Below, in pieces: positions 34,666 through 42,517 of a stretch of DNA of 64,000 bases (position 1 is its first letter; every line of letters starts with the position of its first letter). The DNA comes from Azospirillum sp. B510. Lineage in GTDB: Bacteria; Pseudomonadota; Alphaproteobacteria; Azospirillales; Azospirillaceae. A program made the translations under genes and the position numbers. The DNA lies in NCBI RefSeq assembly GCF_000010725.1, contig NC_013858.1, positions 186,001 through 250,000 on the forward strand, read 5' to 3'. The notes below the pieces were generated by a model. That model was given only the letters and a program-made list of their open reading frames with translations, was not told the origin of the DNA and did no database searches.

Positions 34666-35441
34666 GCTCCGGTCGCCTTGCGCAGCAGGGGGAAGTAAAG
34701 CCGATAGGGCAGGCAGCGCGCCAGCTTCAGCTTGCGGGTGAAACGTCTGGGAAAGCTGATCTCGAAGCCGTCGCCGTCAAGCCCGGCCGCCAATTCGCGG
34801 GCGGCATCCTCCGCCGCCATCAGGTCCGGCATGGCGAAGCGGTTGCGGGCGGTCAGCGGCGTGTCGATGAATCCCGGACAGACCAGTTGCAGCCTGATCC
34901 CGGCGCGGTCGCAGTCGGGTTTCAGCGATTCGCACAGGTTGATCAGCGCCGCCTTGGTCGGGCCATAGGCCGCCGCCGTCGGCAGGCCGCGATAGCCGGC
35001 GACCGAGGCGACCACCGCCACCTGTCCGCGCCCGCGGGCGCGCATCCGCGGCAGCAGCGCCTCCAGCCCATGGACCACGCCCATATAATTGACCTCGATC
35101 AGCCGGCGGGCGGTGTCGGCGGAGAAATCCTCCAGCGACATCGGGATGTGGGTGCCGGCGTTCAGCACCGCCCGGCCGATGGGGCCGAAGCCGCGCTCGA
35201 TGGTCTCGACGGCGGCGGCGGTGGCATCGCGGTCGGTGACGTCCAGCGGGAACGGGCGCATCCGGTCCGGCACCGCCTGGACCGTGGCCGTCAGCGCCTC
35301 CGCCGAGCGGGCGGAGAGCGCCACCCGCGCCCCCGCGTTGGCAAGATGGATCGCCAGCGCCCGGCCGATGCCGCTGCTGGCGCCGGTGATCCAGGTGACG
35401 CCTTGCGGTTCGGCTCCGCGCCGCTCCGTTGTCGCATCCAT
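34662..35441 (-). CDS. short-chain dehydrogenase/reductase
   Basis: 259-aa classical SDR. Cofactor motif TGASSGIGRALAIHL, structural NAG (LNAGTHIP), catalytic Ser in VASVAGYRGLP and YxxxK as YGPTK. The Arg after the first strand (ARSAEALTATV) suggests NADP(H). SDRs of this kind accompany rpoE-chrR lipid operons. The ATG at 35441 lies about 34 bases past an ECF-type -10, which supports it over the frame open to 36602 (antisense of exbB). First gene of a two-gene operon. Confidence 0.92.
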   Translation of the reverse strand: MDATTERRGAEPQGVTWITGASSGIGRALAIHLANAGARVALSARSAEALTATVQAVPDRMRPFPLDVTDRDATAAAVETIERGFGPIGRAVLNAGTHIPMSLEDFSADTARRLIEVNYMGVVHGLEALLPRMRARGRGQVAVVASVAGYRGLPTAAAYGPTKAALINLCESLKPDCDRAGIRLQLVCPGFIDTPLTARNRFAMPDLMAAEDAARELAAGLDGDGFEISFPRRFTRKLKLARCLPYRLYFPLLRKATGA

Positions 35442-35474
35442 GCTCTGCGCTCCGCGCGATTGGCCTGTCGGCGG

Positions 35475-35500
35475 TACGCAGCCATGGACCCGTCGGATCA
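35475..35500 (-). promoter_or_regulatory. ECF-type promoter of SDR-NTF2 operon
   Basis: Reading leftward, TGATCC (35500-35495), 16 bases, CGTA (35478-35475), upstream of the SDR start at 35441. Third copy of the same promoter pattern; it closes the regulon on its right side. Confidence 0.8.
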
Positions 35501-35752
35501 GCGGGTGCGGCAGTGTGACCGGTTGGCGGGCTGGAAAGTTGCGCGTAATCGGTTCTATTTCGTCGGCGAAGGAGTGATAATTTACGCGACAGCGCGGCCA
35601 ATTAGCGATAGTAAGACTTATTCGCATATTGTGCGCGGCTATGCCTCGCGGAGCTTGGGCAGGGTGGCGAACCGAATTCGTTGACCTGACGGTTCGGGAC
35701 CACGCGGAAAACGCGGGACCACTCGCCCGTTGCCGACGATTTCGAGTGCGAG

Positions 35753-35767
35753 TGCGAGTCATTCGCA
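35753..35767. promoter_or_regulatory. Fur-family operator candidate upstream of exbB
   Basis: TGCGAGT-C-ATTCGCA is a 7-1-7 inverted repeat with one mismatch; it extends to 9-1-9 (35751-35769) with the same single mismatch. Fur-family sites in alphaproteobacteria have this 7-1-7 form. It lies about 105 bases upstream of exbB, next to a TATAA-like stretch (35770-35774), fitting iron repression of the TonB system. Confidence 0.55.
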
Positions 35768-35871
35768 CTATAACGCGGTGGGGTATCCGCTCCGGAGGGG
35801 ATCGCTTCGGAGGGGCATCAGGATTTAGCATCGCGCGTGCCGGACACGCGCCGAGGGGGAGTTGGACCGCC

Positions 35872-36801
35872 ATGCCGACATTGTTTCGCCACCGTCCCGC
35901 CCTGGCCGCCGCGTTCGCCGGCGCCGGCGCGTTGATGGCCGGTGCCGCCGCCCAGGCGCAGGAGGCTGCCGCGCCCGCCGCGGCGCCGGTGACGCAGGGT
36001 ATGGCGCAGGGAACGGGACACGCGGCCACCGAGGCCGCGTCGGCGGCCCTCGCCTCGCTGCCGCATGACCTGTCGCCCTGGGGCATGTTCGTCACCGCCA
36101 GCCCGGTGGTGCAGGCGGTGATGGTGGGCCTCGCCCTCGCCTCGGTCGTCACCTGGACCATCGCCATCGCCAAGACGGTGGAGCTGTCATCGGCCAAGCG
36201 CAAGGCGCGGGCGGCGCTGGCGATGCTGGAGGAGGCGCGGTCGCTGTCGCAGGCGGCGGAAAAGGTCGGCTTCAGCCAGGGCACCGCGGCAACGCTGGTG
36301 CGCGCCGTGCTCGCCGAAACCCACCTGTCGGCCGACGCGCCGTCGCGCGAGGGGCTGATGGACCGCGCCGCCTCGCGGCTGGAGCGGATCGAGGCGGCGG
36401 CCGGCCGGCGCATGGCGCGCGGCACCGGCATCCTCGCCACCATCGGCTCCACCGGCCCCTTCATCGGCCTGTTTGGCACGGTGTGGGGCATCATGACCAG
36501 CTTCATCGGCATCTCCAGGGCGCAGACCACCAACCTCGCCGTGGTGGCGCCGGGCATCGCCGAGGCGCTGCTGGCGACGGCCATCGGTCTGGTCGCCGCC
36601 ATTCCGGCGGTGGTGGTCTACAACGCCTGTAGCCGCGCCATCGGCGGGCACAAGGCGCAGTTGACCGACGCCTCGGCCGCCGTGCTGCGCCTTCTGAGCC
36701 GTGACATTGACCGCCATGCCCTGCCGCGCGCCCAGATCCATGGCCAGATCCATGGCCAGCTTCATGGGGTGCAGGGCCATGGCAAGCCGGCGGCGGAGTG
36801 A
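35872..36801 (+). CDS. exbB: TonB-system proton channel subunit ExbB
   Basis: 309-aa inner-membrane protein that with ExbD uses proton flow to energise TonB. An N-terminal signal-like segment (ALAAAFAGAGALMAGAAAQA) precedes the conserved MotA/TolQ/ExbB core: TM around ASPVVQAVMVGLALASVVTW, then LATIGSTGPFIGLFGTVWGI, and EALLATAIGLVAAIPAVVVY. The N-terminal extension is typical of long ExbB forms. The C-terminus has an unusual His/Gly repeat (QIHGQIHGQLHG). It is the first gene of exbB-exbD-tonB; the next GTG overlaps its stop. Confidence 0.94.
   Translation: MPTLFRHRPALAAAFAGAGALMAGAAAQAQEAAAPAAAPVTQGMAQGTGHAATEAASAALASLPHDLSPWGMFVTASPVVQAVMVGLALASVVTWTIAIAKTVELSSAKRKARAALAMLEEARSLSQAAEKVGFSQGTAATLVRAVLAETHLSADAPSREGLMDRAASRLERIEAAAGRRMARGTGILATIGSTGPFIGLFGTVWGIMTSFIGISRAQTTNLAVVAPGIAEALLATAIGLVAAIPAVVVYNACSRAIGGHKAQLTDASAAVLRLLSRDIDRHALPRAQIHGQIHGQLHGVQGHGKPAAE
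36725..36785. repeat. 12-bp tandem repeat at exbB 3' end
   Basis: CAGATCCATGGC-type units occur three times in frame, encoding the QIHG/QIHG/QLHG tail of ExbB. Confidence 0.6.
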
Positions 36802-37235
36802 CGGCGATGGGTGCGCGCCTCGGCTCCGGCAACGACGACGATCTGACCGAAACCCACGAGATCAACGTCACGCCCTTCATCGACGTCGTCCTCGTCCTGC
36901 TGATCATCTTCATGGTCGCGGCCCCGCTGGCGACGGTGGATGTCCCGGTCGACCTGCCGGCCTCCACCGCAACGCCGACGCCGCGGCCGGACAAGCCCTT
37001 GTTCCTGACCATCCAGGCTGACAAGACGCTGGCGCTGGGCGAGACGAAGACCAGCAGGGAAGGGCTGGGGGCGGCGCTGGACGCCGCCACCCAGGGCGAC
37101 AAGACCCAGCGCGTCTTCCTGCGCGCCGACAAGAGTGTCGATTACGGCGCCCTGACCGAGGTGATGAACAGCCTGCGCGCCGCCGGCTATCTGAAGATCG
37201 GCCTCGTCGGGCTGGAAACGGCGCCGGCCCCATGA
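36798..37235 (+). CDS. exbD: TonB-system channel subunit ExbD
   Basis: 145-aa protein. A short cytoplasmic start (ETHEINVTPFIDVVLVLLII) leads into the single TM helix, which carries the proton-relaying Asp in FIDVVLVLL. The periplasmic domain ends YLKIGLVGLETAP. GTG at 36798 overlaps the exbB stop (GTGA) and an ATG lies 9 bases later; either may start translation. The tonB ATG overlaps its stop. Confidence 0.94.
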   Translation: MTAMGARLGSGNDDDLTETHEINVTPFIDVVLVLLIIFMVAAPLATVDVPVDLPASTATPTPRPDKPLFLTIQADKTLALGETKTSREGLGAALDAATQGDKTQRVFLRADKSVDYGALTEVMNSLRAAGYLKIGLVGLETAPAP

Positions 37236-38131
37236 GCGCGGCCTCGGATCACGGCGCGGCCGACTGGTTCGCCGCCACCGCTGCCGCCACCGCCGACGAC
37301 GAGCGTCCGGCGCGCGGCATCGCCCGCTGGGGCGGCAGCCTGGCGCTGGCGCTTGGCGTCCATGCCGCCGCCGGGGTGGCGATGGTCGCCTGGCATGTGC
37401 CGGTCATGCCGGCGGATGCCGATCCGCCGGCCGTCCTGCTGGACCTCGCTCCGCTGCCCACCCCCCAGCCCGAACCGGCGCCGGCCATCGACATTCCCGT
37501 GCCGCAACCGGTGCCGGAGCCGATGCCGGAACCGGTGACCGAGCCGCCCCCTCCCGAACCCCCTCCGCCCGAACCGGTGGTCGAGCAACCGCCGCCGCCG
37601 CCGGAACCGCCGCCGGTGGTGGAGCCCGAGGTGGTGCTGCCCAAGCCGCCGCCCGACCCGCCGAAACCCAAGCCCGAGGTGAAGAAGGAAGCGCCGCCGC
37701 CGAAGCCGGAAAAACCGAAGCCGGAAAAGCCGAAACCGCCCCGCCCGGTGGCCCAGCCGGTGCAGCAGGCGCAGCCCGCTCCGGTGGCGGCCCCTCCTGC
37801 TCCAGCAGCCCCCGCGCCGGCGGCGCCCGCCGCCGCCAGCCGGGCGATGCCGAGCTGGCAGGGCCGCGTCCTGGGTCATCTGGAGCGGAACAAGCGCTAT
37901 CCGCGCTCCGCCCAGGCCCGCCGTCAGGAAGGGGTCGCCCAGGTCCGCTTCACGGTCGACCGCGAGGGCCGCGTGCTGTCGGTCCAGCTCGACCGCAGTT
38001 CCGGCGTCGCGGCGCTGGACGAGGAGACGGTGGAGATGGTCCGTCGCGCCTCACCCTTGCCGGCTCCGCCGGAGGAGATCGGGCAGGACCGCATTGAACT
38101 GGTGGTTCCGGTCCAGTTCTTCATCCGTTGA
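37232..38131 (+). CDS. tonB: energy transducer TonB
   Basis: 299-aa TonB. The N-terminal TM anchor (GSLALALGVHAAAGVAMVAW) is followed by a long Pro/Glu/Lys-rich spacer (about residues 75-190) that spans the periplasm. The C-terminal domain (VLGHLERNKRYPRSAQARRQ, then EGVAQVRFTVDREGRVLSVQ) contacts TonB-dependent receptors. Translationally coupled to exbD (ATGA). Likely iron-regulated through the Fur-like site upstream of exbB. The receptor it serves is not encoded in this window. Confidence 0.95.
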   Translation: MSAASDHGAADWFAATAAATADDERPARGIARWGGSLALALGVHAAAGVAMVAWHVPVMPADADPPAVLLDLAPLPTPQPEPAPAIDIPVPQPVPEPMPEPVTEPPPPEPPPPEPVVEQPPPPPEPPPVVEPEVVLPKPPPDPPKPKPEVKKEAPPPKPEKPKPEKPKPPRPVAQPVQQAQPAPVAAPPAPAAPAPAAPAAASRAMPSWQGRVLGHLERNKRYPRSAQARRQEGVAQVRFTVDREGRVLSVQLDRSSGVAALDEETVEMVRRASPLPAPPEEIGQDRIELVVPVQFFIR

Positions 38132-38135
38132 GTTG

Positions 38136-38159
38136 GGGGCGCCGAGATGGAGGCGCCCC
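38136..38159 (+). terminator. hairpin between tonB and convergent gene
   Basis: GGGGCGCC (38136-38143), loop of 8, GGCGCCCC (38152-38159), five bases after the tonB stop and just before the stop of the convergent gene. It may terminate both transcripts. No U-tract. Confidence 0.55.
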
Positions 38160-38160
38160 G

Positions 38161-38685
38161 TCACTCCGGTGTCGGTTCCGACCGCTGGCCGACGCGGCGC
38201 TGCGAATCGACTGCGGCGCGCAGGCGGTCGCGGGCGGCGCTCCGGCTGCCGGAGGTGGCGGCCGGGCGCAGGCCGTTGAGGGCGGCCAGGAAATTGGTGC
38301 CGGCGCGGTCCTTCGGTTCGGCGGGGCGCCGGGCGGGGATCGCCGGGATGTCCAGCGCCGGGATTTCCAGCGTGACCACCTCCTCCTCGGCCGGCTGACC
38401 GGCCGCCTCCGGCCCCTTCGCCCCCGCCTTCCTCACCTGATCGCGGGTCTGCTGCGCCTCCAGCCGGGCCCGCGAGACGATGCGCTCGCGCAGATCGATG
38501 TCGAGCGTGCGGAACACCCGCGAGGCCTCCGTCAGCTCCCGCTCCCCCCCGCTGTCCAGCGTGCGGCGCAGGGCGTTCGCCAGCAGGCGGCATTCCAGGA
38601 CGCCGGGCACCCGTTCACGCTCCACCGCGCGGGCGAGGACGCCGACGGCTTCGAGGGTTTCGCGGTCTAGAGAGCCCTGGGGCAT
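38161..38685 (-). CDS. conserved hypothetical protein
   Basis: 174-aa soluble protein. The first half is helical (LEAVGVLARAVERERVPGVL, then LTEASRVFRTLDIDLRERIV). The second half is linker-like and Pro/Ala/Arg-rich. Not recognised as a known family. ATG at 38685 (MPQGSLDRE) is used; a TTG at 38736 is in the same frame. Confidence 0.6.
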   Translation of the reverse strand: MPQGSLDRETLEAVGVLARAVERERVPGVLECRLLANALRRTLDSGGERELTEASRVFRTLDIDLRERIVSRARLEAQQTRDQVRKAGAKGPEAAGQPAEEEVVTLEIPALDIPAIPARRPAEPKDRAGTNFLAALNGLRPAATSGSRSAARDRLRAAVDSQRRVGQRSEPTPE

Positions 38686-38823
38686 GGTGGTACGGCCTGA
38701 TCCGAAAGGGTTAGTCCCGACACTATCGGCGGGCAAGCGACGCTATTCAACCCGCTTGTTAACCTTTCGCGCGATATGGCGGCATCCTCTTCGCCCGATC
38801 GGCCCGGTCCTGTGGGCCTTTTC

Positions 38824-39651
38824 CTATCGGCCCACCGCCGTCTCGGGCCGGTCCTGCTCCACGGCCCCGCGGCGTTGCAGCCATTCGGCGATCATCCAGC
38901 ACAAGGCCGCCCAGGCGGCGCCGACGCTCCAGCCCGCCAGCACATCGGTCGGCCAATGCACGCCGAGATAGACGCGGCTCGATCCGATGGCCAGCGTCAG
39001 CAGCATCGCCCAGATCAGCAGATAGGCCTTGGTCCGCCGCCCTTCGACGAACTGGGCCAGCAGGGCGCCCAACGTCAGATAGACCACCGCCGACAGCATG
39101 GCGTGGCCGCTGGGGAAGCTGGCGGAGAGCACCTCGTCGCCATGCGGCACCAGATCGGGGCGGGCGCGGTCGAAAAGCCGTTTCAGCACCGTGCTGAGCG
39201 CGCCGCCGCCGCCGATCGAGGCCAGAACCAGCAGCGCCGCCGCCCGCTTGCGCAGCAGGACGAGGAAGCCCAGCGCCGCGACGGTTAGGATGGCGAGGAC
39301 GGTGGTGCTGCCGAGCGAGGTGATGTCTTTCGCCATCCGCGCCAGCCACCAGGGGCCGCCGGGCAGTTCCGGATTCACCGGGTCGCGCAGCACCAGCAGG
39401 ATGCGCTTGTCGAAGGCGAAGGTCTCGCCCTCCATCACCTCGCCGGCCAGCTCGACGAAGCCGAACAGCAGGCCGGCGATCACCGACAGGCCGATCAGCA
39501 GGCCCGGCTGATGCCGGCTGATCCGTGCCCAGAATCCGCCCTGATGGACTCCGCCCTGATAAACTCCGCCCTGATCATGGACCGAACCGTTTCCGGCCCC
39601 GTTCCCACCAGTCCCGTTCCCACCAGTCCCGTTCCTCGACTGCACCGCCAC
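38824..39651 (-). CDS. PAP2 superfamily phosphatase
   Basis: 275-aa membrane phosphatase. The three PAP2 signatures are present: KRLFDRARPD, SASFPSGHAM and SSRVYLGVHWPTDVLAGW, with acid/base His and Asp. Six TM helices are expected. Relatives dephosphorylate phosphatidic acid, undecaprenyl pyrophosphate or PG-phosphate. The N-terminal 30 residues are low complexity (GTGGNGTGGNGAGN, then GGVYQGGVHQGG) from tandem DNA repeats. A GTG at 39651 preceded by GGAGGCCAAGG is taken as start; the next codon but one, GTG 39645, is an alternative. It follows the 2-hydroxyacid dehydrogenase by 20 bases. Confidence 0.88.
   Translation of the reverse strand: MAVQSRNGTGGNGTGGNGAGNGSVHDQGGVYQGGVHQGGFWARISRHQPGLLIGLSVIAGLLFGFVELAGEVMEGETFAFDKRILLVLRDPVNPELPGGPWWLARMAKDITSLGSTTVLAILTVAALGFLVLLRKRAAALLVLASIGGGGALSTVLKRLFDRARPDLVPHGDEVLSASFPSGHAMLSAVVYLTLGALLAQFVEGRRTKAYLLIWAMLLTLAIGSSRVYLGVHWPTDVLAGWSVGAAWAALCWMIAEWLQRRGAVEQDRPETAVGR
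39536..39635. repeat. two adjacent 15-bp tandem repeats
   Basis: CCTGATGGACTCCGC-type units (three copies, about 39538-39580) and GTTCCCACCAGTCCC units (two copies plus a partial, about 39600-39635) lie in the 5' end of the PAP2 gene. Both periods are multiples of three, so copy changes keep the frame. Confidence 0.65.
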
Positions 39652-39671
39652 CCTTGGCCTCCGTAGCCCGT

Positions 39672-40625
39672 TCAGGCGGGAGAGAGCAGCCGCACCGGTG
39701 ATCCGGCCGTCCAGGCCAGGATGTCCTCCAGGGCGTCGCGGTAGAACACCGCGTAATTCTCCCGCGTCACATAGCCCAGATGGGGCGTCAGCACGGTGTT
39801 GGGAAGGCCAAGCCAGAGGCTGTCTTTCGGCAGGGGTTCGACCGGGAAGACGTCGATGCCGGCGCCGCCGATATGGCCGTGCCGTAGCGCATGGGCCAGC
39901 GCCGCCTCGTCGACCAGCCCGGCGCGCGAGGTGTTGATGAAGAGGGCGGTCGGCTTCATCGCGCCGATCTCCTCCGCCCCGACCACGCCCCGCGTCCGCT
40001 CGCTCAGCACCAGATGGACGCTGACCACGTCGGAGCCGGCGAAGAGGTCGCGCTTTTCGACGCGGGTCACCCCGGCCTCGGCCGCGCGTTCGTCGGTCAG
40101 GTTGGGGCTCCAGGCCACCACCTCCATGCCGAAGGCCTGCCCGACCTTGGCGACCTTGCAGCCAAGCTTGCCGAGGCCGACCAGGCCCAGCCGCTTGCCG
40201 CCGAGATCGCCGGTCAGGCCGGTCTGCCAGCGGCCCTCGCGCAGCGCCCGCTCTTCGGCCGGGATGCGCTTGGCCAGGGCGAGGATCAGCCCCCAGGTCA
40301 GCTCCGCCGTCGGCGCCCCGACCATGCGGGTGCCGCAGACCGGGATGCCGCGGGCGGCGCAGGCCTTCAGGTCGATGGCGTTGTTGCGGGCACCGGTGGT
40401 GACCAGCAGCTTCAGGTTCGGCAGCCGCCCGATCAGCGAGGCGGGGAACGGCGTGCGCTCCCGCATGATCACCAGCACGTCGAAGGGCTCCAGCGCCGCC
40501 GCCGCCGCGTCCTGGTCTGCGAGCGGTTGCTCGAAGACCGTCAGGCCGCTTCCCGCCGGAAGCCGCGACCAGTCGGCGAGGTCGCGGGCGACCCCCTGAT
40601 AGTCGTCGAGAATGGCGACGCGCAT
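39672..40625 (-). CDS. D-2-hydroxyacid dehydrogenase family protein
   Basis: 317-aa NAD-dependent dehydrogenase. Cofactor motif LGLVGLGKLGCKVAKV. Catalytic Arg in FINTSRAGLVDEAALA, Glu in VFPVEPLPKDSL and His in LTPHLGYVTREN. Substrate unknown; the family reduces 2-oxoacids such as glyoxylate, hydroxypyruvate or phosphohydroxypyruvate. ATG 40625 is chosen over the GTG at 40634. It starts 15 bases after purC and is probably co-transcribed with it. Confidence 0.93.
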   Translation of the reverse strand: MRVAILDDYQGVARDLADWSRLPAGSGLTVFEQPLADQDAAAAALEPFDVLVIMRERTPFPASLIGRLPNLKLLVTTGARNNAIDLKACAARGIPVCGTRMVGAPTAELTWGLILALAKRIPAEERALREGRWQTGLTGDLGGKRLGLVGLGKLGCKVAKVGQAFGMEVVAWSPNLTDERAAEAGVTRVEKRDLFAGSDVVSVHLVLSERTRGVVGAEEIGAMKPTALFINTSRAGLVDEAALAHALRHGHIGGAGIDVFPVEPLPKDSLWLGLPNTVLTPHLGYVTRENYAVFYRDALEDILAWTAGSPVRLLSPA

Positions 40626-40640
40626 GGAACCCACCCCGTC

Positions 40641-41633
40641 TTACTTGCTGAAGTAGGGCGCCAGGTTGGCGCGGATGCGGTCCAGCACCGGGACGGCGGT
40701 CGCCGGCACCTCGAACGGGCGGCCGGTGATGGTCTCGCCGGCCTCGATATAGACGCGGGCGGCTTCCAGAACCACGTCGCCGGGGATCTCGGGAATGTCC
40801 TGGGTGTAGGGATCGCAACGGGCGACGACCCAGTTGCGGACGAAATCCTTGTCGAAGCTCTCGGGCTTGCCGCCACTCTCGAACCGCTCCTGATAGCTGC
40901 CGGCGAACCAGTAGCGCGAGCTGTCGGGGGTGTGGATCTCGTCGGCCAGCAGGATGTTGCCGTCGGCGTCGAAGCCGAATTCGTATTTGGTGTCGACCAG
41001 GATCAGGCCGCGCTCCGCCGCCATCTTCTGGCCGCGGGCGAACAGGGCCAGCGCCTTCTCCGACACCTCGTCCCACTGGGCGCTGGTCAGCAGGTTGCGC
41101 CCGACGATCTCGGTCGCGGTCAGCTCCTCGTCATGGCCGGCGTCGAAGGCCTTGGTGGTCGGGGTGATGATGGGGGCGTCCAGCTTCTGGTTCTGGCGCA
41201 GCCCGTCGGGGAAGACGTGGCCGTACATCTCGCGCCGGCCCTGCTTGTACATCGACCAGATCGAGGTGCCGGTGGTGCCGGCCATATAGTCGCGGACGAC
41301 GATCTCGACCGGCATGATGGTCAGCCGCTTCGCCACCACCACGTTGGGGTCCGGGTATTCCAGGACATGGTTGGCGCAGATGTCCTTCGTCGCCTCGAAC
41401 CAGAAACGGGCGGTCTGGGTCAGCACCTGCCCCTTGAAGGGGATGGCGGTCAGGATGCGGTCGAAGGCCGACAGACGGTCGGTGGTGATCAGGATGCGCC
41501 GCGCCCCGTCGCCCTGGTCCGGAAGGTCGTAGTTTTCCCGCACCTTGCCGCGGTAATGATTGGGCAGCTCCGGGATGAAGGCGTCGCGAAGAACGTTGGT
41601 CAGGTGCGGGGCGAGCAGGGCGGTGTCAACCAT
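40641..41633 (-). CDS. purC: phosphoribosylaminoimidazole-succinocarboxamide synthase
   Basis: 330-aa SAICAR synthase of de novo purine synthesis, joining CAIR and aspartate with ATP. Signatures: YRGKVRENYDL, ITTDRLSAFDRIL, LTIMPVEIVVRDYMAGTT, then ILVDTKYEFGFDADGNILLA and DEIHTPDSSRYWF. The protein is longer than the 240-aa bacterial form and resembles the longer, yeast-like type seen in several proteobacteria. ATG at 41633. Upstream 104 bases separate it from the divergent phosphopantetheinyl transferase gene. Confidence 0.97.
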   Translation of the reverse strand: MVDTALLAPHLTNVLRDAFIPELPNHYRGKVRENYDLPDQGDGARRILITTDRLSAFDRILTAIPFKGQVLTQTARFWFEATKDICANHVLEYPDPNVVVAKRLTIMPVEIVVRDYMAGTTGTSIWSMYKQGRREMYGHVFPDGLRQNQKLDAPIITPTTKAFDAGHDEELTATEIVGRNLLTSAQWDEVSEKALALFARGQKMAAERGLILVDTKYEFGFDADGNILLADEIHTPDSSRYWFAGSYQERFESGGKPESFDKDFVRNWVVARCDPYTQDIPEIPGDVVLEAARVYIEAGETITGRPFEVPATAVPVLDRIRANLAPYFSK

Positions 41634-41737
41634 GGGATCCTGGTCCGGATGCAGGGGCGGATGCGAGAGGCGCGCATGATACCCGAAACCCTCGGCGGAG
41701 CCAGGACGCTAAATTCAAGGGGGAGGATCGCGGTCCG

Positions 41738-42502
41738 ATGCATGACGAGATCATTATGGCGCCGGCGGGCGGGCGGGCGGACGATCATGTCCCGGCGCCG
41801 GGGACCATCCGCGTCTGGTTCGCCGATCTGGCCGGTCTGGCGGCGTACAAGGGGGCGATGCGCGCCCTGCTGTCGGACGACGAGCGCGAGCGTGCCGGCC
41901 GTTTTCTGATGGAACGGCTGACCGACCGCTTCATCCTGCGCCGCGGGCTATTGCGGCTTCTGCTGGGCCGCTGCACCGGCCGCGATCCGGCCGGGCTGGT
42001 CTTCGATTACGGCACCCACGGCAAGCCGTCGCTGCCCGGCGGCCCGGCCTTCAACCTCAGCGACAGCGAGGACAGCCTCGCCATCGCCGTGGCGGCGGAG
42101 GGGCGGATCGGCGTCGACATCGAACGGCTGCGCCCGATCGAGAGCGCCGACGGCATCGCCGACCGCTTCTTCCACCCTGCCGAGCGGGCGGCGTTGCGGG
42201 CGCTGGAGCCGGCGCGGCGGGACGAGGGGTTCCTGCTGGCCTGGACGCGGAAGGAGGCCTTCATCAAGGCGGCCGGCGTCGGGCTGTCGATGCCGCTCGA
42301 CCAGTTCGCGGTGGAGGTGACGCCGGGCGCCCCGCCGGCCATTCTGGAGATCGGCGGGGAACTGCGCGGAGAGGTCGGCGTTCCGGCGGACTGGAGCCTG
42401 TTCGACCGCCGGGTGCTTCCCGGCACCATCGCCGCCGTCGCGGCGCATGGAACCGGCTGGACGGTGGAGACGCGGGTGATCGATGCGGGATTCCTGGGGT
42501 AG
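41738..42502 (+). CDS. 4'-phosphopantetheinyl transferase superfamily protein
   Basis: 254-aa Sfp-type enzyme that loads coenzyme A's phosphopantetheine arm onto carrier proteins. Key motifs: FILRRGLLRLLLGR and PAFNLSDSEDSLAIAV, then RIGVDIERLRP and LLAWTRKEAFIKAAGVGL with the Mg-binding Asp/Glu. Its target carrier is not obvious; the acyl-carrier-like protein at 55278-55616 lies too far to assign. No neighbours in the same direction. Confidence 0.92.
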   Translation: MHDEIIMAPAGGRADDHVPAPGTIRVWFADLAGLAAYKGAMRALLSDDERERAGRFLMERLTDRFILRRGLLRLLLGRCTGRDPAGLVFDYGTHGKPSLPGGPAFNLSDSEDSLAIAVAAEGRIGVDIERLRPIESADGIADRFFHPAERAALRALEPARRDEGFLLAWTRKEAFIKAAGVGLSMPLDQFAVEVTPGAPPAILEIGGELRGEVGVPADWSLFDRRVLPGTIAAVAAHGTGWTVETRVIDAGFLG

Positions 42503-42517
42503 AGGATCCCCTCTCCC

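Larger units (their letters stand above)
35442..35871. other. divergent regulatory region SDR / exbB
   Basis: 430 bases without a gene. The left part holds the ECF promoter at 35475-35500. The middle (about 35560-35640) is notably AT-rich. The right part holds the Fur-like operator and the exbB leader with its ribosome site GAGGGGG. Short open frames here have no protein character. Confidence 0.65.

Noticed and set aside
38824..41076. 750-codon frame seeming to fuse a PAP2 domain to a long N-terminal region
   Set aside because: The N-terminal part is out-of-frame reading through the 2-hydroxyacid dehydrogenase and purC genes. The true PAP2 gene starts near 39651.
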